Shown piece after piece: positions 1 to 6,374 of a stretch of DNA of 16,949 nt (its first letter is position 1; each line of letters starts with the position of its first letter). The notes beneath the pieces are model-generated. The model worked only from the letters and a program-made list of their open reading frames with translations, ran no database searches and was not told where the DNA came from. The position numbers were made by a program, and so were the translations under genes. Source of the DNA: JBDTMT01 sp033764095 (GTDB lineage: Bacteria; Desulfobacterota; Binatia; HRBIN30; CADEER01); contig JANRJF010000473.1 of the NCBI GenBank assembly GCA_033764095.1, forward strand, positions 1 through 16,949. The letters run 5' to 3'.

Positions 1-471
1 CCGACCACCGACACCGGCGCGACCTATCGCTTCTACACCGAGATCCTCGGCTTCAAGCTGGTCGCCGCGGTGCGCGGCGAGTACGACCCGGAATCGCGCA
101 GCGCCAAGCCGCACCTGCACACCTTCTTCGCCATGGGCAGCGGTGAGGTGATCGCCTTCTTCGACATCGAGGGACTGGAGAAGCCGAAGCGCGATCACGT
201 TCCCACCTGGGCGCGCCACCTGGCGTTGAGCGTCGGCTCGCACGAGGAGCTCTCCGCCTGGCGCCAGCGGCTGCTCGACCACGGCGTGCCGGTGTCGCCG
301 ATCGTCGACCACGACGGCGTCTGGTTCTCGATCTACTTCCCCGACCCCAACGACATCCTGCTCGAGCTCACCTACCAGACGCGCGAGCTCACCGAGGAAG
401 ACGCCTCGAAGGCCGCGCACATGGTCGGCGAGTGGACCAGGGCGCACGGCCAACGCATGGCGCTGCACTGA
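1..471 (+). CDS. VOC-superfamily (glyoxalase/dioxygenase-like) protein, 5' partial
   Basis: The reading frame is open from base 1 and ends at TGA 469-471, so the gene begins outside the window; 156 residues are visible. The first visible residues (YRFYTEILGFKLV, about 9-21) are the classic start of a vicinal-oxygen-chelate module, in which paired beta-alpha-beta-beta-beta units build a metal site. The second half has HLALSV (His73) and ILLELTYQ (Glu122), the usual metal-ligand positions; the first-half His would lie upstream of the window. The family includes glyoxalase I, extradiol dioxygenases, epimerases and resistance proteins, and nothing here separates these. A GTG at 70 could serve as a start but would cut the conserved first strand. 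An inverted-repeat element begins 2 bp after the stop. The VOC fold is confident; the reaction is unknown. Confidence 0.85.
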   Translation, partial: PTTDTGATYRFYTEILGFKLVAAVRGEYDPESRSAKPHLHTFFAMGSGEVIAFFDIEGLEKPKRDHVPTWARHLALSVGSHEELSAWRQRLLDHGVPVSPIVDHDGVWFSIYFPDPNDILLELTYQTRELTEEDASKAAHMVGEWTRAHGQRMALH

Positions 472-472
472 C

Positions 473-658
473 GCAGCTATCAGCTATCGGCCATCAGCTG
501 TCAGCTGTTTGGAATCGGATCAGTCGCGGGCGGTCAGCTCATCGCGGACAGCTCCGTCACGGCCGCAGCCAGCCATGAGCTATCCGCCTGAGACTGATCC
601 GACTCGAAACAGCTGACGGCTGACAGCTGATGGCTGATGGCTGATAGCCGACAGCTGC
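473..658. repeat. Intergenic inverted repeat A (7-bp units, gctgatg type)
   Basis: The left arm at 473-524 and right arm at 593-658 are reverse complements over about 50 bp with a few mismatches and one extra unit on the right. Both are built from near-tandem 7-bp words (gctgatg, gctgaca, gctgata). A second inner stem pairs about 526-542 with 572-590, so nearly the whole 186 bp can fold into one long imperfect hairpin. It fills the gap between two convergent genes, 1 bp after the VOC stop and 5 bp from the SDR-1 stop. It may act as a bidirectional terminator. No gene is seen in it. Confidence 0.9.
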
Positions 659-663
659 CTGCT

Positions 664-1494
664 TCACGGCTTGTACTCGAACGACGGCCCGGCGTACTCC
701 GTCACCTGCATCTGCAGCGACGGGATCATGCTGCCGCCGGCGGTGAAGCCGCCGTCGACCACCATGGCGGTGCCGGTGACGAAGCTCGACTCGTCGCTGG
801 CCAGGAAGGTCGCCATCGCGGCGATGTCCTCGGGAAACCCGGCGCGCGGGATCGGCTGCAGCATGGCGAGCAGCGGCGTCAGGTTCTCCGCCCCGCCGGG
901 GAAGCGGTTGGCCAGCAGCGGCGTGTGGATGCCGCCCGGACAGATGCAGTTGACGCGGATCAGGTCCTTGGCCAGCTCCAGCGCGACGCTGCGGGTCAGG
1001 TTGATCACCGCCGCCTTCGCCGCGCTGTAGGGATGCGGGCCGGCGCCGCCGCGGATGCCGGCGACCGAGGCGGTCGAGATGATCGAGCCGCCGCCGCCGG
1101 CGCGCATGCGCGGTACGGCGTGCTTGATGCCGAGAAAGACGCCGCGCAGCAACACCGCCAGCGTCCTGTCCCAGTCCTCGACCGAGAGGGTCTCGATCGC
1201 GCCGACCGCGCCGCCCAGGCCGGCGTTGTTGAAGATGACGTCGAGGCGGCCGAAGTCGCTGACGGCGCGCTCCATCGCGGCGCGCACCTGCTCTTCCTCG
1301 CAGACGTCGACGCGCTGGAACAGCGCGCGCCCGCCGGCGCGCTTGCATCGCTCGACCACCTCCGCGCCGCCGCCTTCGTTCAGGTCGGCGATCACCACCG
1401 CCGCCCCTTCCGTGCAGAAGCGCTCCGCCGTCGCCGCGCCGATGCCGCTCGATGCACCGGTGATCACCGCAACCTTGCCGTCCAGACGTCCCAT
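664..1494 (-). CDS. Short-chain dehydrogenase/reductase (SDR-1)
   Basis: A 276-residue classical SDR, predicted to be a cytosolic NAD(P)-dependent alcohol/ketone oxidoreductase. It has the cofactor glycine motif TGASSGIG (12-19), an acidic residue at the end of beta-2 (Asp37) that favours NAD(H), NNAG (89-92), catalytic Ser143, Tyr156 and Lys160 (YSAAK), and the PGG segment at 186-188. The C-terminal VDGG is followed by about 26 extra residues, slightly longer than the usual 250-residue enzyme. The ATG at 1494 is supported by an AGGAGGA ribosome site (complement of 1501-1507) 6 nt upstream. The gene converges with the VOC gene and is separated from the upstream crotonase by repeat B, so co-transcription is uncertain. 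The substrate is unknown; sterol, hydroxyacyl or terpenoid alcohols are all possible. Confidence 0.93.
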   Translation of the reverse strand: MGRLDGKVAVITGASSGIGAATAERFCTEGAAVVIADLNEGGGAEVVERCKRAGGRALFQRVDVCEEEQVRAAMERAVSDFGRLDVIFNNAGLGGAVGAIETLSVEDWDRTLAVLLRGVFLGIKHAVPRMRAGGGGSIISTASVAGIRGGAGPHPYSAAKAAVINLTRSVALELAKDLIRVNCICPGGIHTPLLANRFPGGAENLTPLLAMLQPIPRAGFPEDIAAMATFLASDESSFVTGTAMVVDGGFTAGGSMIPSLQMQVTEYAGPSFEYKP

Positions 1495-1500
1495 GCGAGC

Positions 1501-1507
1501 TCCTCCT
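1501..1507 (-). promoter_or_regulatory. Strong ribosome binding site of SDR-1
   Basis: The complement reads AGGAGGA and sits 6 nt before the ATG at 1494. It fixes the start of SDR-1 and excludes longer upstream extensions that would run into repeat B. Confidence 0.8.
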
Positions 1508-1520
1508 CAGAACTGAAAAT

Positions 1521-1677
1521 CCACAGATGAACACAGAGAACGGCGGATGAACACGGAGGCGGGCGTGCTGGACGGTAACGTCATCCCATCCGCCCAAAGC
1601 TCGGCGTGAACGGAGCGCGGCTTCGGCCTACGCGCCGGTCTCCGTGTTCATCTGTGGTTCTCAGTGTTCATCTGTGG
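1521..1677. repeat. Intergenic inverted repeat B (10-bp units, cacagatgaa type)
   Basis: The left arm at 1521-1560 begins ccacagatgaacacagagaa and the right arm ends with the matching complement at about 1636-1677. Arms of about 40 bp agree with a few mismatches around a 75-bp loop. The unit is about 10 bp (cacagatgaa / cacagagaac). It is the same family as repeat C, 0.8 kb away. The right arm overlaps the last 30 bp of the crotonase gene (1648-1677) and encodes its final nine residues and stop. No gene is seen in the loop. Confidence 0.92.
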
Positions 1678-2439
1678 CTTGCGAATTCCGATCTTCTCGC
1701 GCTGGGCTTTGCGCGCGGCGCGACTCTCGGGGGTGGACCAGATGGCCGACGCGGCGGCGGCTTCGGCCGGCGTCTCGGCGCGCACGCGCGCCACCGCGGC
1801 AGCGAGCAGGCGCGCCTTGGCGTGCGCGTAGGCGTCGCGCGGGAAGCCGCCCATGCGCGCGGCGCGGCGCAGCACGGTGGCGGCGAAGCGCTCGTCGGGC
1901 AGCAGCTCGTCGACCAGGCCGAGGCGCGTCGCCTGGCCGGCCGGGTAGAGCGCGGCGCCGAGCATCACCTCGGCGGCGCGCGCGTGCGGCAGACGCAAGG
2001 CGACGATCTCGTGCGCGACCAACGGATACGACGCGCCGATCGCCACCTCGTTGAGCCCGACCTTGTAGTCGCCGTCGCGGCCGAGCCGGTAGTCGCAGGC
2101 CAGCGCCAGCACGAAGCCGCCGGCGGTGGCGTGGCCGTTGACCATCGCCAGCGTCGGCTTGGGCAACGTCAGCAGCGCCAGGTGCGCGTCGCGGTACAGC
2201 ACGTTGAGCCGCGCCGTCGCCGCCTCGTCGCGCCGCGCCGAGGCGAGATCGAAGCCGCCGCAGAAGAACGCGCCGGCGCCGGTCAGCACCACCGCGCGCA
2301 CCGCGTCGTCGGCGCGCGCCCGCTCGATCGCCGCCAACAGATCGCCGAGCAGCGTCTCATCGATCGCATTCGCCGGCGGCCGATCGAGCGTCAGCAGTCG
2401 AACCCCGCCCTCGTGGTCTCGTGTCTGGATCGTGCTCAT
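1648..2439 (-). CDS. Enoyl-CoA hydratase/isomerase-family (crotonase) protein with repeat-derived C-terminus
   Basis: A 263-residue crotonase-fold enzyme acting on acyl-CoA thioesters. The oxyanion-hole segments are FFCGGFDL (58-65) and NGHATAGGF (101-109). By alignment with rat mitochondrial enoyl-CoA hydratase, the first catalytic Glu (in CELAM) is replaced by Val110, while the second (in PEIL) is kept as Glu131 in LNEVAIG. A single Glu is typical of isomerases and other crotonase relatives, so plain hydratase activity is doubtful. The chosen ATG at 2439 begins MSTIQTRDHE, the normal N-terminus; the frame stays open upstream only because repeat C has no stop there. The last nine residues (PQMNTENHR, 255-263) and TGA are read from repeat B. 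Both flanks are copies of one repeat family. The family is certain; the exact reaction is unknown. Confidence 0.9.
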   Translation of the reverse strand: MSTIQTRDHEGGVRLLTLDRPPANAIDETLLGDLLAAIERARADDAVRAVVLTGAGAFFCGGFDLASARRDEAATARLNVLYRDAHLALLTLPKPTLAMVNGHATAGGFVLALACDYRLGRDGDYKVGLNEVAIGASYPLVAHEIVALRLPHARAAEVMLGAALYPAGQATRLGLVDELLPDERFAATVLRRAARMGGFPRDAYAHAKARLLAAAVARVRAETPAEAAAASAIWSTPESRAARKAQREKIGIRKPQMNTENHR

Positions 2440-2452
2440 ACCGAAGACGACA

Positions 2453-2546
2453 CCACAGATGAACACAGAGAACCACAGAGTGCACGGAGACCTGTTTCTG
2501 GTAGGCGGCTTCCGTGTTCTCTGTGGTTCTCGGTGTTCATCTGTGG
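2453..2546. repeat. Intergenic inverted repeat C (second copy of the repeat B family)
   Basis: The left arm at 2453-2490 (begins ccacagatgaacacagagaa) is complementary to 2509-2546 with only a few mismatches; the loop is about 18 bp. It differs from repeat B mainly in loop length and in the third unit. It lies between the start of the crotonase (2439) and the stop of SDR-2 (2552), 5 bp from that stop. It is open in several reading frames, which lengthens spurious frames on both strands. Confidence 0.92.
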
Positions 2547-2551
2547 ACTGC

Positions 2552-3388
2552 TCAGTCGAACGACACGTTGGCGTGCTCGGCGTGGAAGGCGGGGCCGTAG
2601 AGGTCCTTGCCGCTGAAGTAGAGCGGATCCTTGGCGGTCGCGAGCATGGCGCAGACGCGGCCGGGGTTCTCGACCGGCAGGCCGCGCGAGGCATCGAAGC
2701 CGAACTCGGCGAGCTCGACCGCCATGCGCTCGGTGCCGACGAAGCCCGGCATCAGGCCGATGACGGCGATCTTGTCGGCGCGCAGCTCCTTGGCCAGTCC
2801 GGGCACCATGCGATTGAACGCCGCCTTGCTGAGCGAGTAGCCGAGCCCCCAGCCGCCCTTGCCGATCGGCGCGTCGATCTCGCGGTCGCCGGCGCTGGAG
2901 GTGACGTTGATGACGATGCCGCCGCCCTGGCGGCGCATGACCGGCAGGCAGAGCTTGATCAGGTGCAGCGGCGCGATGACGTTGCACAGCATCATCTGCT
3001 CGATCAGCTCGATCGGCGTGTCCTCGAACGGGTCCATGTGGCCGGGGCCGATGTAGCGGCCGTTGTTGACCAGGACGTCGATGCGGCCGAAGCGCGCCAG
3101 CGCCGCGTCGATCGCCGCCGGCCAGTCGGCGCGCACCGACAGGTCGAGCTTCGCCACCAGGGCCTCGACGCCGCGTTGCCGCACCTCGGCCGCGGTCTGC
3201 TCCAGGCTGCCGGGCAGCGGCGCGGTGTTCGATTTTTTCACCGTCGAGGAGTGCTCCAGGCGCTCGGCGCCGGTGACGGTGCGCGCGGTAAGGACCAGGT
3301 CGAAGCCGCGCGCCGCCAGCTGCAGCGCGCAGCCGCGCCCGATGCCGCGGCTCGCGCCGGTGATGAATGCGACTTTTCTCTGCGCCAT
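2552..3388 (-). CDS. Short-chain dehydrogenase/reductase (SDR-2)
   Basis: A 278-residue SDR. The cofactor motif is TGASRGIG (10-17). The usual NNAG appears as NNGR (108-111). The catalytic Ser lies in NVTSSAG (Ser164 or Ser165), and Tyr184 and Lys188 sit in YSLSK. The Ser-Tyr distance is about 20 residues instead of 13-14 because of an insert (DREIDAPIGKGGWG), and there is another insert at about 38-66. Arg36 after beta-2 (TART) suggests NADP(H). The ATG at 3388 has GGAGGG 3 nt upstream; an in-frame ATG at 3415 would add nine residues and is less likely. Ferredoxin is divergent 77 bp away. The substrate is unknown, and the changed NNAG and longer active-site loop mark a distinct subfamily. 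Confidence 0.9.
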   Translation of the reverse strand: MAQRKVAFITGASRGIGRGCALQLAARGFDLVLTARTVTGAERLEHSSTVKKSNTAPLPGSLEQTAAEVRQRGVEALVAKLDLSVRADWPAAIDAALARFGRIDVLVNNGRYIGPGHMDPFEDTPIELIEQMMLCNVIAPLHLIKLCLPVMRRQGGGIVINVTSSAGDREIDAPIGKGGWGLGYSLSKAAFNRMVPGLAKELRADKIAVIGLMPGFVGTERMAVELAEFGFDASRGLPVENPGRVCAMLATAKDPLYFSGKDLYGPAFHAEHANVSFD

Positions 3389-3403
3389 CGGCCCTCCGCC
3401 GTC

Positions 3404-3433
3404 TTGAGGGTGCACGAAGGCTCGTGCTTTACT
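3404..3433 (+). promoter_or_regulatory. Candidate sigma-70-type promoter for ferredoxin
   Basis: TTGAGG (3404-3409) and TTTACT (3428-3433), each 4/6 to consensus, are separated by 18 bp, and a TG one base before the -10 gives an extended -10. A start near 3440 would leave a leader of about 25 nt carrying the GGAGG at 3457-3461. Found by inspection only. Confidence 0.35.
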
Positions 3434-3465
3434 CCCGCCGCGTTTCGGTTGCGAACGGAGGACGG

Positions 3466-3657
3466 ATGAAGGTCATCGTCGATTGGGATCTCTGCGAGTC
3501 CAATGCGGTGTGCATGAAGGTGTGCCCCGAGGTGTTCGAGCTGCAGGACGACGACACCCTGTTGATCAAGGACGAGACGCCGCCGGAGAGCTTGCGCGCC
3601 AAGCTCGAGGAGGCGGTGCGGCGCTGCCCGCGCCAGGCGATCAGCCTGGGCGACTGA
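3466..3657 (+). CDS. Small ferredoxin of the P450/oxygenase-partner type
   Basis: A 63-residue cytosolic electron carrier. Cysteines sit at 10, 16, 20 and 53, with CP at 20-21 and 53-54. In a normal four-iron site the spacing is CxxCxxC; here the middle position is Asn13, leaving Cys10, Cys16 and Cys53 as cluster ligands and Cys20 extra. Ferredoxins with a non-Cys residue at this position are known as redox partners of bacterial cytochromes P450 and often carry a [3Fe-4S] cluster. The ATG at 3466 has GGAGG (3457-3461) 4 nt upstream. No P450, Rieske oxygenase or ferredoxin reductase is present in the window, so the partner must be elsewhere. It is divergent from SDR-2 and followed by a strong GC palindrome. 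The family is confident; the cluster type is inference. Confidence 0.9.
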   Translation: MKVIVDWDLCESNAVCMKVCPEVFELQDDDTLLIKDETPPESLRAKLEEAVRRCPRQAISLGD

Positions 3658-3660
3658 GCC

Positions 3661-3696
3661 CCCCACCCTGGCCCTCCCCCGCGCGCGGGGGAGGGG
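3661..3696. terminator. GC-rich palindromic element 1 between convergent genes
   Basis: Positions 3672-3683 and 3684-3695 form a perfect 12-bp palindrome (ccctcccccgcg/cgcgggggaggg) with no T-tract. The leading 23 bp match 19 of 23 positions of the element at 8812-8834. It lies between the ferredoxin stop and the SDR-3 stop and may end transcription from both sides. Confidence 0.6.
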
Positions 3697-3723
3697 ATCT
3701 GACCGTGAGGAGCGGGAGGGGGA

Positions 3724-4497
3724 TCAGCTGGGGCGGACGGTGATGCCGCCGTCGACCGGGATCACCGTCCCGGTCAGGTAGGCGCCGGCCTTCGAAGCCA
3801 GGTAGATGGCGATGCCGGCCATGTCCTCGGGCGCGCCGATGCGGCCGAGCGGCACGCTGGCCCTGATGGCGTCGCCGAAGTTCTTCAGCGTCTCGGCCAT
3901 CATCTTGCTCTCGAACGGCCCGGGCGCGACGGCGTTGACGGTGATGTGCTTGGCGGCGAGCTCGACCGCCAGCACGCGCGTCAGGTGGTGCACCGCCGCC
4001 TTGCTCGACGAGTAGGCGTAGGTGTGGAGCATGGGCACGCGCAGTCCGTCGATCGAGCCGATGTTGATCACCCGCGCCGGGTCGGCGGCGCTGCCGGCCG
4101 CTTCGAGCTGATCCAGGCAGGCGCGCGTCAGGTGGAAGATCGACTTGACGTTCAACGCCAGCACCTTGTCCCAGGCGTCGTCCGGGTACTCCTTCAGCGG
4201 CGCGCCCCAGTTGGCGCCGGCGTTGTTGACCAGGATGTGCAGCTGGGGCTCGCGCTTGGCCAGCTCCGCACCCAGCCGGGTGCACTCGGCTGCCTGCGAC
4301 AGGTCGGCGGGCAGCGAGATGCAGGTGCCGACCTTCGACAGCTCGGCGGCGACCTCGTCGCACACCGACTGCTTGCGCGACGAGATGTACACCTTGGCGC
4401 CGGCTTCGACATAGCCGCGCGCGATCATCAGGCCGATGCCGCGCGAGCCGCCGGTGACCAGCGCCACCTTGCCCGCGATCGAGAACAGATCCTTCAC
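3724..4497 (-). CDS. Short-chain dehydrogenase/reductase (SDR-3), coupled to SDR-4
   Basis: A 257-residue classical SDR: TGGSRGIG (15-22), Ser40-Arg41-Lys42 after beta-2 (favours NADPH), NNAG (91-94), Ser148, Tyr162, Lys166 (YSSSK), PG at 192-193 and VDGG (248-251). The start is a GTG: two in-frame GTG codons stand at 4500 and 4497. The second gives the four-base GTGA overlap with the SDR-4 stop and sits 6 nt after GAGGAGGG (complement of 4504-4511), so I take 4497; using 4500 would add one residue. It is the second gene of a two-gene minus-strand operon with SDR-4. Sequence style (SIAGKVALVTGGSRGIG) resembles the RhlG/FabG-like group, but the substrate is not determined. Confidence 0.92.
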   Translation of the reverse strand: MKDLFSIAGKVALVTGGSRGIGLMIARGYVEAGAKVYISSRKQSVCDEVAAELSKVGTCISLPADLSQAAECTRLGAELAKREPQLHILVNNAGANWGAPLKEYPDDAWDKVLALNVKSIFHLTRACLDQLEAAGSAADPARVINIGSIDGLRVPMLHTYAYSSSKAAVHHLTRVLAVELAAKHITVNAVAPGPFESKMMAETLKNFGDAIRASVPLGRIGAPEDMAGIAIYLASKAGAYLTGTVIPVDGGITVRPS

Positions 4498-5309
4498 CAC
4501 GTGCCCTCCTCGAACATGCTGTCCAGCTTCGCCGCCCGGCGACGCAGGAACTCGCGCTGCTCGGGGTGGGTGAGAATGTACAGATCGCCGCGCTCGATGC
4601 CGCGCACGACGCGGCGCGCGACTTCCGGTGCGGCGATGACGCCGCCCGACATCGACGCCGCCGCCGGCAGCACCGGCGCCTCGACCTCGTTGCGCAGATC
4701 GTCCGGCCGCATGCGCGCCGAGTTCTCGTTGATGCCGGTGTCGACGATCATCGGGCACAGCACGCTGACCCCGATGCCGAGCGGCACCAGCTCGCGGTGC
4801 AGCGACTCGGTCGCGCCGACGACGGCGAACTTGGAGGCGCAGTAGATGCCCAGCCAGCGCATGCCGACCAGGCCGGCCATCGAGGCGGTGTTGACGATGT
4901 GCCCGCCCTGCCCCTGCTCGAGCAGCAGCGGCACGAATGCCTCGATGCCGTGCACGACGCCCCAGAAGTTGACGTTCATCGTGTACTGCCAGTCGCGGTG
5001 CGTGGCGCGGTGCATGTCGCCGAAGACGCCGATGCCGGCGTTGTTGCAGACGATGTGGACGGCGCCGAGCTCGCGCGTCGTCGCCGCCGCCAGCGCCTGC
5101 ACGCTCTCCAGCTTGCTGACATCGGTTGCGACGCCCAGCGCCTTGGCACCGGCGGCCTTCAACTCCGCCACCGACTTGGCCAGCGCCGCCTCGTCGAGAT
5201 CAGCGAGTACGATCGCCGCGCCTCGCTCTGCGAAGGCGCGCGCCATCGCCATGCCGATTCCACCGGCGCCGCCGGTGATCACCGCGACGCGATCTTTGAA
5301 TGGATCCAT
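4494..5309 (-). CDS. Short-chain dehydrogenase/reductase (SDR-4), operon leader
   Basis: A 271-residue SDR: TGGAGGIG (12-19), Asp37 after beta-2 (LADLDE, favours NAD), NNAG (89-92), Ser143, Tyr156, Lys160 (YCASK). The C-terminal part lacks the VDGG seal of FabG-like enzymes and instead has a charged tail (PEQREFLRRRAAKLDSMFEEGTW), typical of the group with a helical C-terminal extension. The ATG at 5309 begins MDPFKDRVAVITGG; a TTG at 5339 would add ten residues and has no better signal. No convincing ribosome site precedes 5309. The stop overlaps the SDR-3 start by four bases. An NAD-type and an NADP-type SDR in one operon could oxidise and reduce neighbouring positions of one substrate; that is inference. 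Confidence 0.92.
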   Translation of the reverse strand: MDPFKDRVAVITGGAGGIGMAMARAFAERGAAIVLADLDEAALAKSVAELKAAGAKALGVATDVSKLESVQALAAATTRELGAVHIVCNNAGIGVFGDMHRATHRDWQYTMNVNFWGVVHGIEAFVPLLLEQGQGGHIVNTASMAGLVGMRWLGIYCASKFAVVGATESLHRELVPLGIGVSVLCPMIVDTGINENSARMRPDDLRNEVEAPVLPAAASMSGGVIAAPEVARRVVRGIERGDLYILTHPEQREFLRRRAAKLDSMFEEGTW

Positions 5310-5336
5310 GACCGCCGGCGCTAGCACGCCCACTCT

Positions 5337-5353
5337 CAACCGAGCAACGGTTG
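5337..5353. promoter_or_regulatory. Short dyad upstream of the SDR-4/SDR-3 operon
   Basis: CAACCG (5337-5342) and CGGTTG (5348-5353) are a perfect 6-bp inverted pair with a 5-bp spacer, 28 bp before the SDR-4 start and touching the edge of repeat D. It could be a repressor operator or just part of the repeat boundary. No clear -35/-10 pair is visible. Confidence 0.3.
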
Positions 5354-5524
5354 GAAGAAGCGATGAGCGGTCAGAGGAAGCGATGAGCGAACCAGGAAGC
5401 GATGAGCGATGAGTGACGAGCGATGAGTGGAGGTGGGGCGGATCAATTCAATTCCCCTGACTCCCCTGACTCATCGCTCGTCGCTCATCGCTCATCGCTT
5501 CCGAGCTCGCTCATCGCTTCCTTG
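5353..5524. repeat. Intergenic inverted repeat D (7-bp units, gcgatga type)
   Basis: The left arm at 5353-5430 carries repeated gcgatga / gtgacga units and three ggaagcgatgagcg blocks. The right arm at about 5466-5524 is its complement over more than 50 bp. The loop holds a 9-bp direct duplication (tcccctgac twice, about 5453-5470). The right arm overlaps the last codons of the methyltransferase gene and supplies its TGA at 5511-5513. No gene is seen inside. Confidence 0.92.
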
Positions 5525-6365
5525 CCCGCATCAGACGCGATGATCCGCCCGGGCGCAGTCCATCGCTGCGGTCGCGGCAGTAGCGCGCGTACGACTCGTC
5601 GGCGCCGCAGTCCTCGACGACGGTGAGGCCGACGGCGGCGATGTCCTGCGCCAGCGCAGCGGGATCGAAGGCCGAGCGCCACGGCTCGCCGACCGCGGCG
5701 GCGCGCGCCTGCAGGCCCTCGACCGCGGCAGCGGCGAGCGGAGGCAGCTGGTCGAGCGGGCGCACGTACTCGAAGACGATCTCACTGCCCGGCGCGCAGC
5801 TCCCGACCACGCGCAGCGTCGCCAGCACCGCGGCGCGCTCCAGGTACATGGTGACGCCGAGCCAGGAGACGAACAGCGGCTGCGCCAGGTCGACGCCGCC
5901 CTGCAGCAGCGCGTCGTGCAGGGCCTGGCGCTCGAAGTCGCAGGGCACGAAGTGCACGCGGTCCGGCTCGGCGATGCCGGCGGCGGCGAGGCGCTCGCGC
6001 TTCCACGCCTGCGTCGCCGGGTGGTCGACCTCGAAGACGCGCAGTGCGTCGGCCGGCAGCTCGCAGCGATAGGCAAACGAGTCGAGCCCGGCACCGAGGA
6101 TGACGTACTGCCGCACGCCGCGCACCAGCGCGTCGCGCAGACAATCTTCGGCGTAGCGGCTGCGGATGGCGATCGACGCGCGCAGCCGTTGCAGCACGAT
6201 CGGGTCGCGCGCGCGGCGTTGGGCGCGCAGCTCGGCGATGCGCGCCGCGCCGACCAGCCGGCCGGCGAGCGGGTCGTCGAGGATCGGTGGCGCATCGAGG
6301 CGGCGGTGCGCCGCGCGCAGCAGCGCGGCGCGTTCGGCGGTCTGGCTGGGTTGGCTCGCGTGCAT
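5511..6365 (-). CDS. SAM-dependent methyltransferase, TIGR00027 / leucine carboxyl methyltransferase family
   Basis: A 284-residue class I methyltransferase of the family related to leucine carboxyl methyltransferase and common in actinobacteria and deltaproteobacteria. Visible marks are the SAM glycine motif VILGAGLDSFAYR (88-100), the acidic EVDHP at the end of beta-2 (112-116), CDFE (142-145), and WLGVTMYL (168-175). Family members are thought to methylate carboxyl or hydroxyl groups of small metabolites or lipids; most are uncharacterised. The ATG at 6365 is preceded by GAGGTG (complement of 6371-6376), which overlaps the stop codon of the upstream hydrolase gene, so the two are probably coupled. 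The last residues (RKR) and the stop are read from repeat D, suggesting that the original C-terminus was altered. Confidence 0.9.
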   Translation of the reverse strand: MHASQPSQTAERAALLRAAHRRLDAPPILDDPLAGRLVGAARIAELRAQRRARDPIVLQRLRASIAIRSRYAEDCLRDALVRGVRQYVILGAGLDSFAYRCELPADALRVFEVDHPATQAWKRERLAAAGIAEPDRVHFVPCDFERQALHDALLQGGVDLAQPLFVSWLGVTMYLERAAVLATLRVVGSCAPGSEIVFEYVRPLDQLPPLAAAAVEGLQARAAAVGEPWRSAFDPAALAQDIAAVGLTVVEDCGADESYARYCRDRSDGLRPGGSSRLMRARKR

Positions 6366-6374
6366 GACCGCACC

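Noticed and set aside
473..658. CRISPR-like array
   Set aside because: Units are 7 bp, imperfect, inverted between arms and without unique spacers.
2440..2694. Upstream extension of the crotonase frame through repeat C into SDR-2
   Set aside because: The extra residues are translated repeat and antisense SDR-2; the family N-terminus begins at 2439.
5353..5524. Insertion-sequence ends
   Set aside because: Inverted arms but no transposase frame between them and no clear target duplication at the flanks.
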